Shown: positions 17,882 to 25,916 of the stretch, piece after piece | Position numbering within the stretch: position 1 is the first letter of the stretch | Layout of the letters: the number at the start of each line of letters is the position of its first letter | DNA from: Parashewanella curva | GTDB taxonomy: Bacteria; Pseudomonadota; Gammaproteobacteria; Enterobacterales; Shewanellaceae | Direction: 5' to 3' | Assembly: GCF_003675895.1 (NCBI RefSeq) | Contig: NZ_ML014789.1 | Location: 1-40,509, forward strand | DNA: 40,509 bases | Notes under the pieces: generated by a model | The model's input: the letters and a program-made list of their open reading frames with translations, nothing else | The model's database searches: none | Told to the model about the DNA's origin: nothing | Position numbers and translations under genes: made by a program

Positions 17882-19240
17882 TTAAGCAACATTATCGAAC
17901 AACTGCTGATGTAATACTTGAACGACCTGATCAGCATCTTTTCTATCAACCAAAATACACAAGTTATGTTTACTTGCACCTTGGCTGGTCATTCTGACAT
18001 TAAAATCAGTTAGAGCTTCAAATACACTGTGCATCACTCCTGACTGGTTTGGAATGTCGTTACCAATCACAGCAATTAATGCTAAATCCTTTTCAACTTC
18101 AACTGTACAATTCTTAGCTAAATCATCCATTAGGGCTGAGGAAAGAAGCTCTTTTTCATCAGAGTCGGAACCAAGCTTATCTAGCGTTAATGACACATTA
18201 ACTTCAGATGTCGTGATCAAATCAACACTGATTTTATGCTTAGCTAGAATCGCAAAAATCTCTGCAAGAAAGCCCTGAGCATGTAACATGTTCAAACTAA
18301 ATAAATTAAGTAAAGTTTGCTCTCGTCGCATAGCCACAGCGCGATACAGAGGGCGGGATTCTGCATTTTTACGGATCCATGTGCCACCAGCTTCTGGCGC
18401 TTTACTCGAACCGACAAAAACCTGAATGTCTTGTCGTACAGCCGGTAAAATGGTCGCAGGATGAAGCACTTTGGCTCCAAAGGTCGCCATTTCAGCCGCT
18501 TCATCGAAACTGATTTCAGAAATGGGGCGAGCCGTTTCTACAAGGCGAGGGTCTGTGGTATATATCCCTGCCACATCAGTCCAAATTTCAAGGCTATGAG
18601 AGTCCAATGCTTCAGCCAGCAGTGCCGCAGAAAAATCACTACCACCACGACCTAATGTTGTCGTTCTCCCATCAAGATCACGGCCAATAAAACCTTGAGT
18701 CACAAACACACATTCGTTAATTTTCGGCGCCATAAGTGTTGTGACTTGTTCAGCGATAGCTTCAATATCAGGATTAGCCTTACCAAACTGGCTATCAGTA
18801 ACCATTACATTGCGAACATCAAAAAGCGTGGCTTGCTGGGTATGAAGCTTCATCACTTCAGTAAATAGCAATGATGAACACTGTTCACCTAGAGAAAGTA
18901 ATTCATCAATAATGATCTTACTACGATCGAGCACCAACGCTTCGCTTAAAAACTCAATACGCTGATGATTATTCTCAAGGGTTTCAATTACTAAAGCAGG
19001 GGCATCAATATGAGAGAGGATCTCATGATGGATTTGAGTAATTTCACTGCGAATACGGCTTCTGTCTTCATCTGTTACTCTTGGTTGAGTCAGCTCAACT
19101 AAACGGTTTGTGACACCGCTGGCCGCACTTACTACTACCACTCGAATATCAGGATTATTTACAACTATTTTGGCGCAATTTTGCATTGCTGAAAAATTGG
19201 CAACCGAAGTGCCACCAAACTTTGCAACCACTAAGGGCAT
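17882..19240 (-). CDS. lysC: Lysine-type aspartokinase III
   Basis: Aspartokinase phosphorylates aspartate in the first step of lysine, threonine and methionine synthesis. The 452-residue single-domain product has KFGGTS (8-13), the kinase fold with GRGGSDFSA and WTDVAGIYTTDPR, and two C-terminal ACT regulatory domains. There is no homoserine dehydrogenase part. Its length and sequence match the LysC (AKIII) group, which is normally inhibited by lysine. The start ATG overlaps the stop of the upstream DUF3293 gene (TAATG), with GGAA upstream, so the two are translationally coupled. No lysine riboswitch is recognisable upstream. Confidence 0.95.
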   Translation of the reverse strand: MPLVVAKFGGTSVANFSAMQNCAKIVVNNPDIRVVVVSAASGVTNRLVELTQPRVTDEDRSRIRSEITQIHHEILSHIDAPALVIETLENNHQRIEFLSEALVLDRSKIIIDELLSLGEQCSSLLFTEVMKLHTQQATLFDVRNVMVTDSQFGKANPDIEAIAEQVTTLMAPKINECVFVTQGFIGRDLDGRTTTLGRGGSDFSAALLAEALDSHSLEIWTDVAGIYTTDPRLVETARPISEISFDEAAEMATFGAKVLHPATILPAVRQDIQVFVGSSKAPEAGGTWIRKNAESRPLYRAVAMRREQTLLNLFSLNMLHAQGFLAEIFAILAKHKISVDLITTSEVNVSLTLDKLGSDSDEKELLSSALMDDLAKNCTVEVEKDLALIAVIGNDIPNQSGVMHSVFEALTDFNVRMTSQGASKHNLCILVDRKDADQVVQVLHQQLFDNVA

Positions 19241-19686
19241 TATTCCTTTTCTCCATTGCTTACATCTGGAGGGAAGTCGCTAATTAAATTGATTCTTTTC
19301 TGAAAGCTACCAAGGCTGACTTCATTGGCTTTCAGTAAAATAGGAATCAAACTAAGCTCCCCTTGTTCCACATAAAAAATTGCATTTTGCACGTACCGCT
19401 CACCAAGAATAACGGCTTGTGATTTATCTGTAAAAACGGCCCAACTTTTTTCAAAATGGGACATGTCATTAGCCGCACCAATGATAGCACGGTAAGGACA
19501 ATGTAACTGTTCTATTTCATTGAGTAACAACTTATCCAAGTGGCGGTTTTGGCTTTGAGCGAGTACCTCACCTCTTGGGTTACAAGCCGTAATAATGGCA
19601 AACGATAAATGTTTCGCAATGCGTTGGGTCAATAAAAACTGAGTACAACTGTAGTTTTTCAACAGCTCTTCAATTGACTGGTTCAT
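19240..19686 (-). CDS. DUF3293 domain protein
   Basis: The 148-residue product matches the DUF3293 pattern: an N-terminal TQFLLTQ-like segment, FAIITACNPRGE, a conserved polar SQNRHLDKLL, YRAIIGAANDMSHFEKSWAVF, and a short C-terminal part. The function is unknown. It is cytoplasmic by absence of a signal. It is directly upstream of lysC with a one-base stop/start overlap, so it is the first gene of a two-gene operon; whether it affects aspartokinase is unknown. Confidence 0.75.
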   Translation of the reverse strand: MNQSIEELLKNYSCTQFLLTQRIAKHLSFAIITACNPRGEVLAQSQNRHLDKLLLNEIEQLHCPYRAIIGAANDMSHFEKSWAVFTDKSQAVILGERYVQNAIFYVEQGELSLIPILLKANEVSLGSFQKRINLISDFPPDVSNGEKE

Positions 19687-20403
19687 TTTTTAAACTCTTG
19701 AGTCCCTAAACTTAACAGTCCATTTAGCCATTTAGCCCATTCCGTTTAGGGCGTGCCCTAATACAATTTAAATTCTGTTAATTTGCTTACAAAATCTAAA
19801 TCTTCGACAGTTTAGCAAATACGGTAAAAATAAAATAGATTAATTATCGTTCATAAAAGCATAAAAACTCACAAACAACCTTAGAAACAAATCGTTAAAA
19901 AACAATGACAAAAGCCTACTTTTGCACCATAAATATCCCCCCTGTCTGATTTATTAACATTTTATTTGTTAACAAATGCCTATTGCGAGTACAATGTTTA
20001 GCGTTAGCGTTGTCTTATATCGTCAAGTAGGAAACAGTTCGATACATTTTGACAAAAGGATTAAGCAGGTTAACAACGCCTGTACATAACTGATCTAATT
20101 TGTTTTAACATCGAAACTTCAAAGAAACACTCCGGCCATGGAACTTAGACCTGCTGTTTTAATCGAAGTCAGTACAGTTCGCGTTTTGATCCATTATTGT
20201 GATGAATCAAAAACATGCTTTGCGAGTCTTTAATATGGCGTTTACATTTGCCCAATAAAGACGCTTTTAGGGACTTTTTGTTCAACTAAGCCGTTGAATA
20301 TGTTTGGTGAAGCTACCTCTAGCAGTGGGCATTGAAGTGTGAAAATCAATACTTCAATGCTGATTGATATTGGCACAGATTTGATAAAACTTAGGTAATA
20401 AAT
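19687..20403. promoter_or_regulatory. Long arcA leader and lysC-operon promoter region
   Basis: This divergent, AT-rich region of 717 bases contains no gene. The best promoter for arcA is TTGTTA (19966-19971), an 18-base spacer, and TACAAT (19990-19995), giving a leader of about 400 bases. Within the leader there are several stems: TTTTGAT/ATCAAAA (20184-20212), TTCAAC/GTTGAA (20281-20298), and a perfect 10-bp stem GCATTGAAGT/ACTTCAATGC (20329-20360) about 45 bases before the arcA start. None has a T-run. Leader-mediated control or an embedded small RNA is possible but not shown. No L-box (lysine riboswitch) core was recognised toward the lysC side. Confidence 0.45.
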
Positions 20404-21120
20404 ATGCAAAATCCGCACATTCTAATCGTTGAAGATGAAGCTGTTACCCGTAACACCTTGAGAAGTATCTTTGAGGCTGAGGGTTATGAAGTAAGCGAAG
20501 CCAATGACGGCGCCGAAATGCATAAGGCAATGCAAGACAATAAGGTCAACCTTGTTGTTATGGACATCAACCTACCTGGTAAAAACGGTCTTCTGTTGGC
20601 TCGTGAACTACGTGAGATCAACAATATTGGCTTGATTTTCCTTACTGGCCGCGACAACGAAGTCGATAAAATCTTAGGGTTAGAAATTGGTGCTGATGAC
20701 TACATCACTAAACCATTCAATCCACGCGAACTGACCATTCGAGCACGTAATCTATTAACTCGTGTGAGCAATGTTGGTACTGAAATTGAAGAAAAGAGCA
20801 GTGTTGATGCATATCGTTTCAACGGCTGGACCCTTGAAATTAACAGTCGCTCATTAGTCAGCCCTCAAGGTGATTCTTACAAGCTTCCTCGCAGTGAGTT
20901 TAGAGCCATGCTTCATTTTGTTGAGAATCCGGGCAAAATTTTAACTCGTGCAGACTTGCTTCTTAAGATGACAGGTCGTGAACTTAAACCACACGACCGT
21001 ACCGTTGATGTCACGATTCGTCGAATCCGTAAACATTTCGAAAGTACTCCAGATACTCCAGAAATCATCGCGACAATTCATGGCGAAGGTTATCGTTTTT
21101 GCGCTGATTTAAGCGAATAA
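20404..21120 (+). CDS. arcA: Two-component response regulator ArcA
   Basis: ArcA is the aerobic respiration control regulator, phosphorylated by ArcB (or by separate ArcS/HptA modules in Shewanella) under low oxygen. The 238-residue product has a receiver domain with E10-D11 acidic pocket, phospho-accepting D54, and K103 in ITKPF, followed by an OmpR/PhoB-type winged helix ending [10 protein letters not shown]. The sequence is very close to the E. coli protein in length and motif spacing. Known targets of the family include cyd and TCA genes; cydDC lies about 9 kb away in this window. The gene stands alone, followed by a strong terminator. Confidence 0.97.
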   Translation: MQNPHILIVEDEAVTRNTLRSIFEAEGYEVSEANDGAEMHKAMQDNKVNLVVMDINLPGKNGLLLARELREINNIGLIFLTGRDNEVDKILGLEIGADDYITKPFNPRELTIRARNLLTRVSNVGTEIEEKSSVDAYRFNGWTLEINSRSLVSPQGDSYKLPRSEFRAMLHFVENPGKILTRADLLLKMTGRELKPHDRTVDVTIRRIRKHFESTPDTPEIIATIHGEGYRFCADLSE

Positions 21121-21143
21121 ATTAAACTCTTAATCTTCATTTT

Positions 21144-21173
21144 AAAAACCAGAGTCTCGACTCTGGTTTTTTT
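21144..21173 (+). terminator. Rho-independent terminator after arcA
   Basis: AACCAGAGT and ACTCTGGTT form a stem with a CTCG loop, followed by a run of T, 23 bases beyond the arcA stop. It cleanly separates arcA from aroG. Confidence 0.92.
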
Positions 21174-21219
21174 GTTTCCACATTTGAATATAAATTCATT
21201 ATTCTTAGTAATTTATATA

Positions 21220-21247
21220 TTGACAATATTTCGTAACTCATTAATTT
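21220..21247 (+). promoter_or_regulatory. Candidate aroG promoter
   Basis: TTGACA (21220-21225) is a perfect -35 hexamer; after 16 bases follows TAATTT (21242-21247). It lies about 75 bases before the aroG start. No TyrR box (TGTAAA-N6-TTTACA) was recognised nearby. Confidence 0.45.
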
Positions 21248-21324
21248 AGATCCTTCATCCAAAATGTCCGAATGTGGCATCAGGTTTAAGTTTAGTCGCG
21301 TATTTTATGAGATAGGAAAGAGAA

Positions 21325-22374
21325 ATGTTCAAAACCGATGACATTCGGATCAAACAAGTTAAAGAGTTACTGCCACCAGTGGCAGTCCTAGAGCGGCACC
21401 GAACAACACCGCAGGCCAGTGAAACGGTATACCAATCTAGAAAAGCCATTGAAAATATATTAGATGGCAAAGATCAACGATTACTCGCTATTGTTGGCCC
21501 TTGTTCTATTCATGATCCTAAAGCGGCTATTGAGTACGCGGAAAAACTCAAAGTGCTAAGGGATGAGCTTGCAGACGACCTCGAAATCGTCATGCGTGTT
21601 TACTTTGAAAAGCCCAGAACCACTGTTGGTTGGAAAGGGCTGATCAATGACCCATACCTCGACGAAAGCTTTCGCTTAAATGACGGACTCAGAATGGGAC
21701 GCAAGTTATTGTTAGACCTAACTAACATGGGCATACCAACCGCCGTTGAATTTTTAGATATGATCACCCCTCAGTACTTAGCCGATCTCATCAGTTGGGG
21801 AGCCATTGGTGCACGCACAACAGAGTCACAAGTCCATCGAGAGCTATCGTCAGGGCTTTCATGTCCAGTCGGGTTTAAAAATGGCACCGATGGCAACATC
21901 AAAATCGCTACTGATGCCATTGGTTCTGCTAGCCAATCCCATCACTTTCTTTCTGTCACTAAATACGGACATTCAGCCATTGTAGAAACGGAAGGCAATG
22001 AATATTGCCACGTCATTTTACGTGGTGGAAAACAACCAAATTACAGCAAACAAGACGTTGATCAAGTGCTATCAGCATTAGCCAGTGCTGGTGTACGTGA
22101 AAAGGTGATGATCGATTTTAGTCACGCCAACAGTAGTAAACAGTTTAAACGCCAAATTGAGGTGGCGAATGACGTGGGTCAGCAAATTCGAAATGGTAAC
22201 AAGGGTATCTTTGGCGTAATGATAGAAAGCCACCTTGTAGAGGGCCGCCAAGAATTATCATTAGAGCAGCCGTTAACTTATGGCCAAAGTATTACAGATG
22301 CTTGTTTAGGTTGGGAAGACACAGAGGCTTTACTTAGAAAACTTGCTGACGATGTAAAAGCCAGAAATCAATAA
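21325..22374 (+). CDS. aroG: 3-deoxy-7-phosphoheptulonate synthase (class I, AroG-like)
   Basis: This enzyme condenses phosphoenolpyruvate and erythrose 4-phosphate, the first step of the shikimate pathway. The 349-residue product carries the class I signatures VGPCSIHDP, MRVYFEKPRTTVGWKG, GARTTESQVHRELSSGLSCP (read as two overlapping blocks) and IDFSHANSSKQ, and ends GWEDTEALLRKL. The sequence and length are closest to the phenylalanine-sensitive AroG of E. coli, so feedback by Phe is likely but should not be assumed. AGGAAAGAG precedes ATG 21325. It is monocistronic between two terminators. Confidence 0.93.
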   Translation: MFKTDDIRIKQVKELLPPVAVLERHRTTPQASETVYQSRKAIENILDGKDQRLLAIVGPCSIHDPKAAIEYAEKLKVLRDELADDLEIVMRVYFEKPRTTVGWKGLINDPYLDESFRLNDGLRMGRKLLLDLTNMGIPTAVEFLDMITPQYLADLISWGAIGARTTESQVHRELSSGLSCPVGFKNGTDGNIKIATDAIGSASQSHHFLSVTKYGHSAIVETEGNEYCHVILRGGKQPNYSKQDVDQVLSALASAGVREKVMIDFSHANSSKQFKRQIEVANDVGQQIRNGNKGIFGVMIESHLVEGRQELSLEQPLTYGQSITDACLGWEDTEALLRKLADDVKARNQ

Positions 22375-22393
22375 CACTTCATACCGCACTCGT

Positions 22394-22424
22394 AGGGCTA
22401 TTAATAGCTAATTGCCCTTTTTTT
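22394..22424 (+). terminator. Rho-independent terminator after aroG
   Basis: AGGGC (22394-22398) pairs with GCCCT (22414-22418), with an inner ATTA/TAAT extension, and is followed by seven T. It lies 20 bases past the aroG stop. Confidence 0.9.
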
Positions 22425-22505
22425 ACTGACAAATTAACTTGATATTTTCTCAATTCTTGCAATCTAGTAAAAAATCTTTAAAAATCTCGGTTTGCTTGTT
22501 CATTA

Positions 22506-23750
22506 ATGAATGTTATGACTCAATCTTGCGCCACTCCGTTAGCGATAGCTATTCGCCCTTTATTCCCGACTCTAGAGTCAACAGAAAAAGTCCAACCTTT
22601 GTGTTACCTAGATACCGCGGCCACCAGCCAAAAACCGTTATCGGTTATCGAGCGAATGCAGGATTATTACCTTAATGAAAACTCCAACGTCCACCGTGGC
22701 GCTTATCAACTTTCAGCACAAGCAACACAGAAGTATGAGCAAGTCAGAGAACAAGTAAAAAACTTTATTTATGCTCAACAGAGCCAACAAATTATCTTTA
22801 CTCATGGAACTACTGAAGCCATTAATATGGTGGCATGGGGGATTGAACCTCAAATAACACAAGGTGATATAATCTTAGTAGACACAGCCTCTCATCACGC
22901 GAATATCGTACCTTGGCAACAATTGGCCAAACGCACTGGTGCAGAAGTAAAAGCCATAGGATTAACCACCGATTCTCGCTTTGATCTCGAATCTTACCGC
23001 CAGCTCTTAACACTAAACCCAAAAGTCGTTGCCGTACCTCATATCACCAATGCCTTAGGGACGGTAAACCCTGTCGAAACCATTGTCGAGTTAGCCAAAC
23101 AAGTTAATGCCATCACTTTAATCGACGGCGCTCAAGCTGTGGCACATATGCCATTAAACGTAAGCGAGCTCGATTGTGATTTTTATGTATTCTCAGGCCA
23201 CAAAATGTATGGCCCAACGGGTGTAGGAATTTTATATGGAAAAACTAGCCAACTGGAAGCCCTACAACCTTTAATGACGGGTGGTGAAATGATAAAAACC
23301 GTCAGTTTTGAGGAAACGACATTTGGCGCCTTACCAAACCGCCTAGAAGCAGGAACACCTCCCATCGCTGAAGTGATAGGGCTTGGAAAAGCTATTGAAT
23401 TTATCCAAAATAACCTAACAGCTGAGCACCAAGCAGAAGAACAAGCGTTATTACAATACTTACAAGCTCAACTTAAGCAACTAAATGGCATCGAGCTCTA
23501 TGGCGCTCATGAATCTAACATTGCCGTAGTCGCATTTAACTTGCTCGGCGAGCACCATCAAGATATCGGAATCTTGCTTGATCAACAAAATATCGCTATT
23601 CGATGTGGTCACCATTGCGCTATGCCTTTAATGCAGCATTTAAACTTAAAAGGATGCTGCCGTGTCTCCCTTGGGATATACTCGACCAAAGCCGATATTG
23701 ATCAATTTATTACTGCTCTAAAAGCCGTACAGGAGCTATTTGCCGAATGA
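22506..23750 (+). CDS. csdA: Cysteine desulfurase CsdA
   Basis: A class V aminotransferase-fold, PLP-dependent enzyme that removes sulfur from cysteine as an enzyme persulfide for Fe-S clusters and other sulfur products. The 414-residue product is a group II (SufS/CsdA) desulfurase: PLP-binding K233 in SGHKMYGPTG, LEAGTPPIAEV, and catalytic-type C371 in GHHCAMPLM. It has an N-terminal extension of about 30 residues before the first conserved YLDTAAT. An alternative ATG lies three codons in. It overlaps csdE by 4 bases (ATGA), so it works with that acceptor. No suf scaffold genes are adjacent, which favours CsdA over SufS. Confidence 0.93.
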   Translation: MNVMTQSCATPLAIAIRPLFPTLESTEKVQPLCYLDTAATSQKPLSVIERMQDYYLNENSNVHRGAYQLSAQATQKYEQVREQVKNFIYAQQSQQIIFTHGTTEAINMVAWGIEPQITQGDIILVDTASHHANIVPWQQLAKRTGAEVKAIGLTTDSRFDLESYRQLLTLNPKVVAVPHITNALGTVNPVETIVELAKQVNAITLIDGAQAVAHMPLNVSELDCDFYVFSGHKMYGPTGVGILYGKTSQLEALQPLMTGGEMIKTVSFEETTFGALPNRLEAGTPPIAEVIGLGKAIEFIQNNLTAEHQAEEQALLQYLQAQLKQLNGIELYGAHESNIAVVAFNLLGEHHQDIGILLDQQNIAIRCGHHCAMPLMQHLNLKGCCRVSLGIYSTKADIDQFITALKAVQELFAE

Positions 23751-24187
23751 GACTTCCCGACAACAGCCAATTTCAGTACCAAGCCCCTGATTTCGATGAA
23801 CTAGTAACACTATTTTCTAATACGAGAAGTTGGCAAGAGAAATACCGCCACTTGATGTTACTGGGGAAGCAAATTCCAACATTGGCTAAAGAGTATAGAG
23901 TCGAAGCCGCACAGGTTGACGGCTGTGAAAGTGCCGCTTGGCTTTACCATCAACAAATCAATGGTAAGCATTATTTTATTGCCGATTCAGACACCCGAAT
24001 CGTTAAAGGCTTAATCGCAATTTTAATGGCCTATTTTCATGGAAAAAATACAGATGAATTGCCAGAGCAGGCTATTGAAATGGTATTTCACAACATAGGG
24101 TTGAGCCAACAACTTAGTCCATCAAGAACCAATGGCTTACAGCATATTACTCAACAAATGCAGCATAAATTTGTTAAATTAACCTGA
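23747..24187 (+). CDS. csdE: Sulfur acceptor protein CsdE
   Basis: CsdE is a SufE-fold protein that takes the persulfide sulfur from CsdA and boosts its activity. The 146-residue product has the SufE core with acceptor C60 in QVDGCESAAW and the later KGLIAILM helix. The start overlaps the csdA stop by 4 bases. Its last residues and stop codon (Leu-Thr-TGA, 24179-24187) are written by the terminal inverted repeat of a miniature element inserted here, so the original C-terminus may have been slightly altered. No conventional terminator follows before the element. Confidence 0.93.
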   Translation: MRLPDNSQFQYQAPDFDELVTLFSNTRSWQEKYRHLMLLGKQIPTLAKEYRVEAAQVDGCESAAWLYHQQINGKHYFIADSDTRIVKGLIAILMAYFHGKNTDELPEQAIEMVFHNIGLSQQLSPSRTNGLQHITQQMQHKFVKLT

Positions 24188-24374
24188 GCTCTGTATAAGT
24201 CAACCTCTACAGTACAGCTATTTATACGTATTTCTGCGTTAGAACAGCCCGAAATAGACCAGCTATTACGAACTGTTTTGCCTTGAACTACACACAATTA
24301 GCAATACTGTAGATTGAACTTATATTTCAATCATAAAAAAAACGACACAGATTTCTTTATACAGAGCTCAGGTT
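24181..24374. mobile_element. Miniature inverted-repeat element, family R1, copy 1
   Basis: A 194-base non-coding element with near-perfect terminal inverted repeats (about 18 bp, AACCTGAGCTCTGTATAA, outer 20 bp when flanking TT/AA is counted). It is flanked by a 7-base direct repeat TTAAATT (24174-24180 and 24373-24379), as expected for a target-site duplication. Its interior is similar along most of its length to the inverted copy at 28338-28534. It begins inside csdE and supplies that gene's TGA. No transposase is encoded, so it would be moved in trans. Confidence 0.85.
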
Positions 24375-24428
24375 AAATTACCCACTCCCTGTAGCAAAAC
24401 AGAAATAGACAGCGAATAAAAGCCAATG

Positions 24429-24512
24429 AAATCATAACGTTAATTCAACGTGCCGTTTTGTAAAATATGTTAATTTCAATCTCAGTTAAAGTCGTTTTTA
24501 ATAGAGAGAGTT
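24429..24512 (+). promoter_or_regulatory. Duplicated upstream region, copy 1
   Basis: These 84 bases before the frameshifted gene align almost without gaps to 25834-25916 before its paralog. Strictly shared blocks include AAATCATAA, AATTCAA, and TATGnTAATTTCA, the last containing an extended -10 shape (TGnTAATTT). The conservation indicates that the promoter was duplicated with the gene and has stayed under constraint. Confidence 0.6.
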
Positions 24513-25501
24513 ATGGCTGCATCAAAACCATCTATAGGTTATCAGCAAGTCCTACAGCAAGAATTCAAGCCTCAACAAGAACCAAGTAGCCCCTCTCAAG
24601 TAGGCTTGGAAGTCAATGGGTTATACTGGTCAACAGCTCCAGCTCCAGCTTTATTTAACTCAATTTCTTCGGCCTGTCCTGACTATACCCCTCAGCCCGC
24701 TAATGGCGAGCTAAGTAATTGGTACTCTCCCTTTGGACTAGCTCTGGTGGATCAATCAGCTCACTTTTACAGTCATCAGCAACAAATGACTGGACAAATC
24801 ACTCAAGCTAGGACTGATTCAGCAGCCTTTATGAACATTAAAGAGTTGCAAGATGCCGTCACTGAATATATTTCAGACACCGTCAGCCAACCTAGTCAAA
24901 GAATTCCAGCTGAAAAATATCGGCTCATTGTTCGTAAAATATTAGCTAGTAGCCTAGATGAAAACTTAAAAGCCCTATCGAAGGAGGCCATTCTATCAGC
25001 CTATATGAGCTCCCAAAAAAGCCATAATACGAATGTTTTGTTATCAGGTTTATTTAGGGCGCAGTTTACACTGCAACAATTGATACAAAATTACAATATT
25101 ACCTATAGGATTTATCAACAATCCAATGCTCAAAAGGTTCATAAACTGCTTATGCAGCAATGGACAGAGATTGAAAGTCAATATGAGCAGTTACTTATTA
25201 TGACGTAAATGCTAAAAGAGGTATCCAATCAGGCACTGCAAGTATGGTAACAAAAACTAAGGAATTAATTGCGCAAAGTCCCTTTTCTTCAACCCCAAAA
25301 GCACTACTTGAAGCTATTCTAACCTATCCCTTCCCTAAGGGTGAACCAGAGCAAGTCAGCCAAAATAGGATAAAGGCAATAACTCATAAAGTCTTCACTG
25401 AAAACCCTAATATGTCCGAATCCGGAGCCCTTAAATGGTTGGATGAACAAAACAAAAAATTCAGTCAACAACTTAAGAGACAGCGAACACAAAAACGTTG
25501 A
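24513..25501 (+). pseudogene. Frameshifted paralog of the downstream Gln/Pro-rich protein
   Basis: Two open frames (24513-25208, 231 residues; 25244-25501, 85 residues from its ATG) together align to the N-terminal ~365 residues of the protein encoded at 25917-27809. The first matches through ELQDAVTEYI against ELIDTVTDYI, and the second through ELIAQSPFSS against KMLAESPFSP. Homology continues upstream of the second ATG in its own frame: starting at 25199, 16 codons (YDVNAKRGIQSGTASM) align gap-free to 16 residues of the paralog (26634-26681). Loss of one base near 25195-25200 (CTTATTATG) explains the break. Restored, the gene would encode about 329 residues. Function unknown. A sequencing error or recent inactivation are both possible; no slippery heptamer for programmed frameshifting is seen. 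Confidence 0.75.
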
Positions 25502-25568
25502 TGGTTACGAACAAAAAGCTTAACAGCAGGAGAGCTTGCTTACCCCAAAAAATAAGCCTTCACCTCTT

Positions 25569-25760
25569 ATACCAATTTGCATTCAATAGTGATCGCTCAG
25601 CTGTAGCTAAAGGCCTCCATAGCTGTCAAAATTCCTTTGCCCCAGAGTGCCTATGACTGCACAAATTTTGTTTACCGACATACACTAGTGTCGTTTCTAT
25701 GATTGTACTTGAACCACTGGCATCACTCTGAGTTGATCACATTTGCCCCCAAATTGGTAT
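25569..25760. mobile_element. Miniature inverted-repeat element, family R2, copy A
   Basis: A 192-base element bounded by ATACCAATTTG and, inverted, CAAATTGGTAT. Its reverse complement shares ordered blocks with the element at 35177-35441 (CAACTCAGAG near one end, GTACAA, AATTTTGTGC/AAATTTGTGC, GGCCTCCAT/GGCTTCCAT, TTTAGCT near the other). It lies between the frameshifted gene and the duplicated promoter of its paralog. No coding capacity. Confidence 0.7.
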
Positions 25761-25833
25761 TAATGCGAATTGCCCAGCAAATGCAACAGCCTTTTAAAAC
25801 ATAAAAGAAACAATCTGTGAACAATCATTAATT

Positions 25834-25916
25834 AAATCATAATGCCAATTCAAAATGCTTGTTTTTAAAGTATGCTAATTTCATTCTCAATTGAAAATAC
25901 TTCGATTGAGATAGGT
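25834..25916 (+). promoter_or_regulatory. Duplicated upstream region, copy 2
   Basis: These bases directly before ATG 25917 align to 24429-24512. The extended -10-like TGCTAATTT lies at 25873-25881. The alignment of the two upstream regions up to their ATGs also fixes the start of the downstream gene at 25917 rather than 25872. Confidence 0.6.

Noticed and set aside
19951-19980. ArcA-type direct repeat (two GTTAA-like half sites) in the arcA upstream region
   Set aside because: The half sites are about 15 bases apart instead of the usual 11 centre to centre.
19687-19990. Lysine riboswitch upstream of the DUF3293-lysC operon
   Set aside because: Expected from known lysC regulation, but I could not find the conserved L-box core or its helices on the minus strand.
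25244-25501. Independent 85-residue gene
   Set aside because: Homology to the paralog extends upstream of its ATG into the preceding gene, so it is the 3' part of a frameshifted gene.
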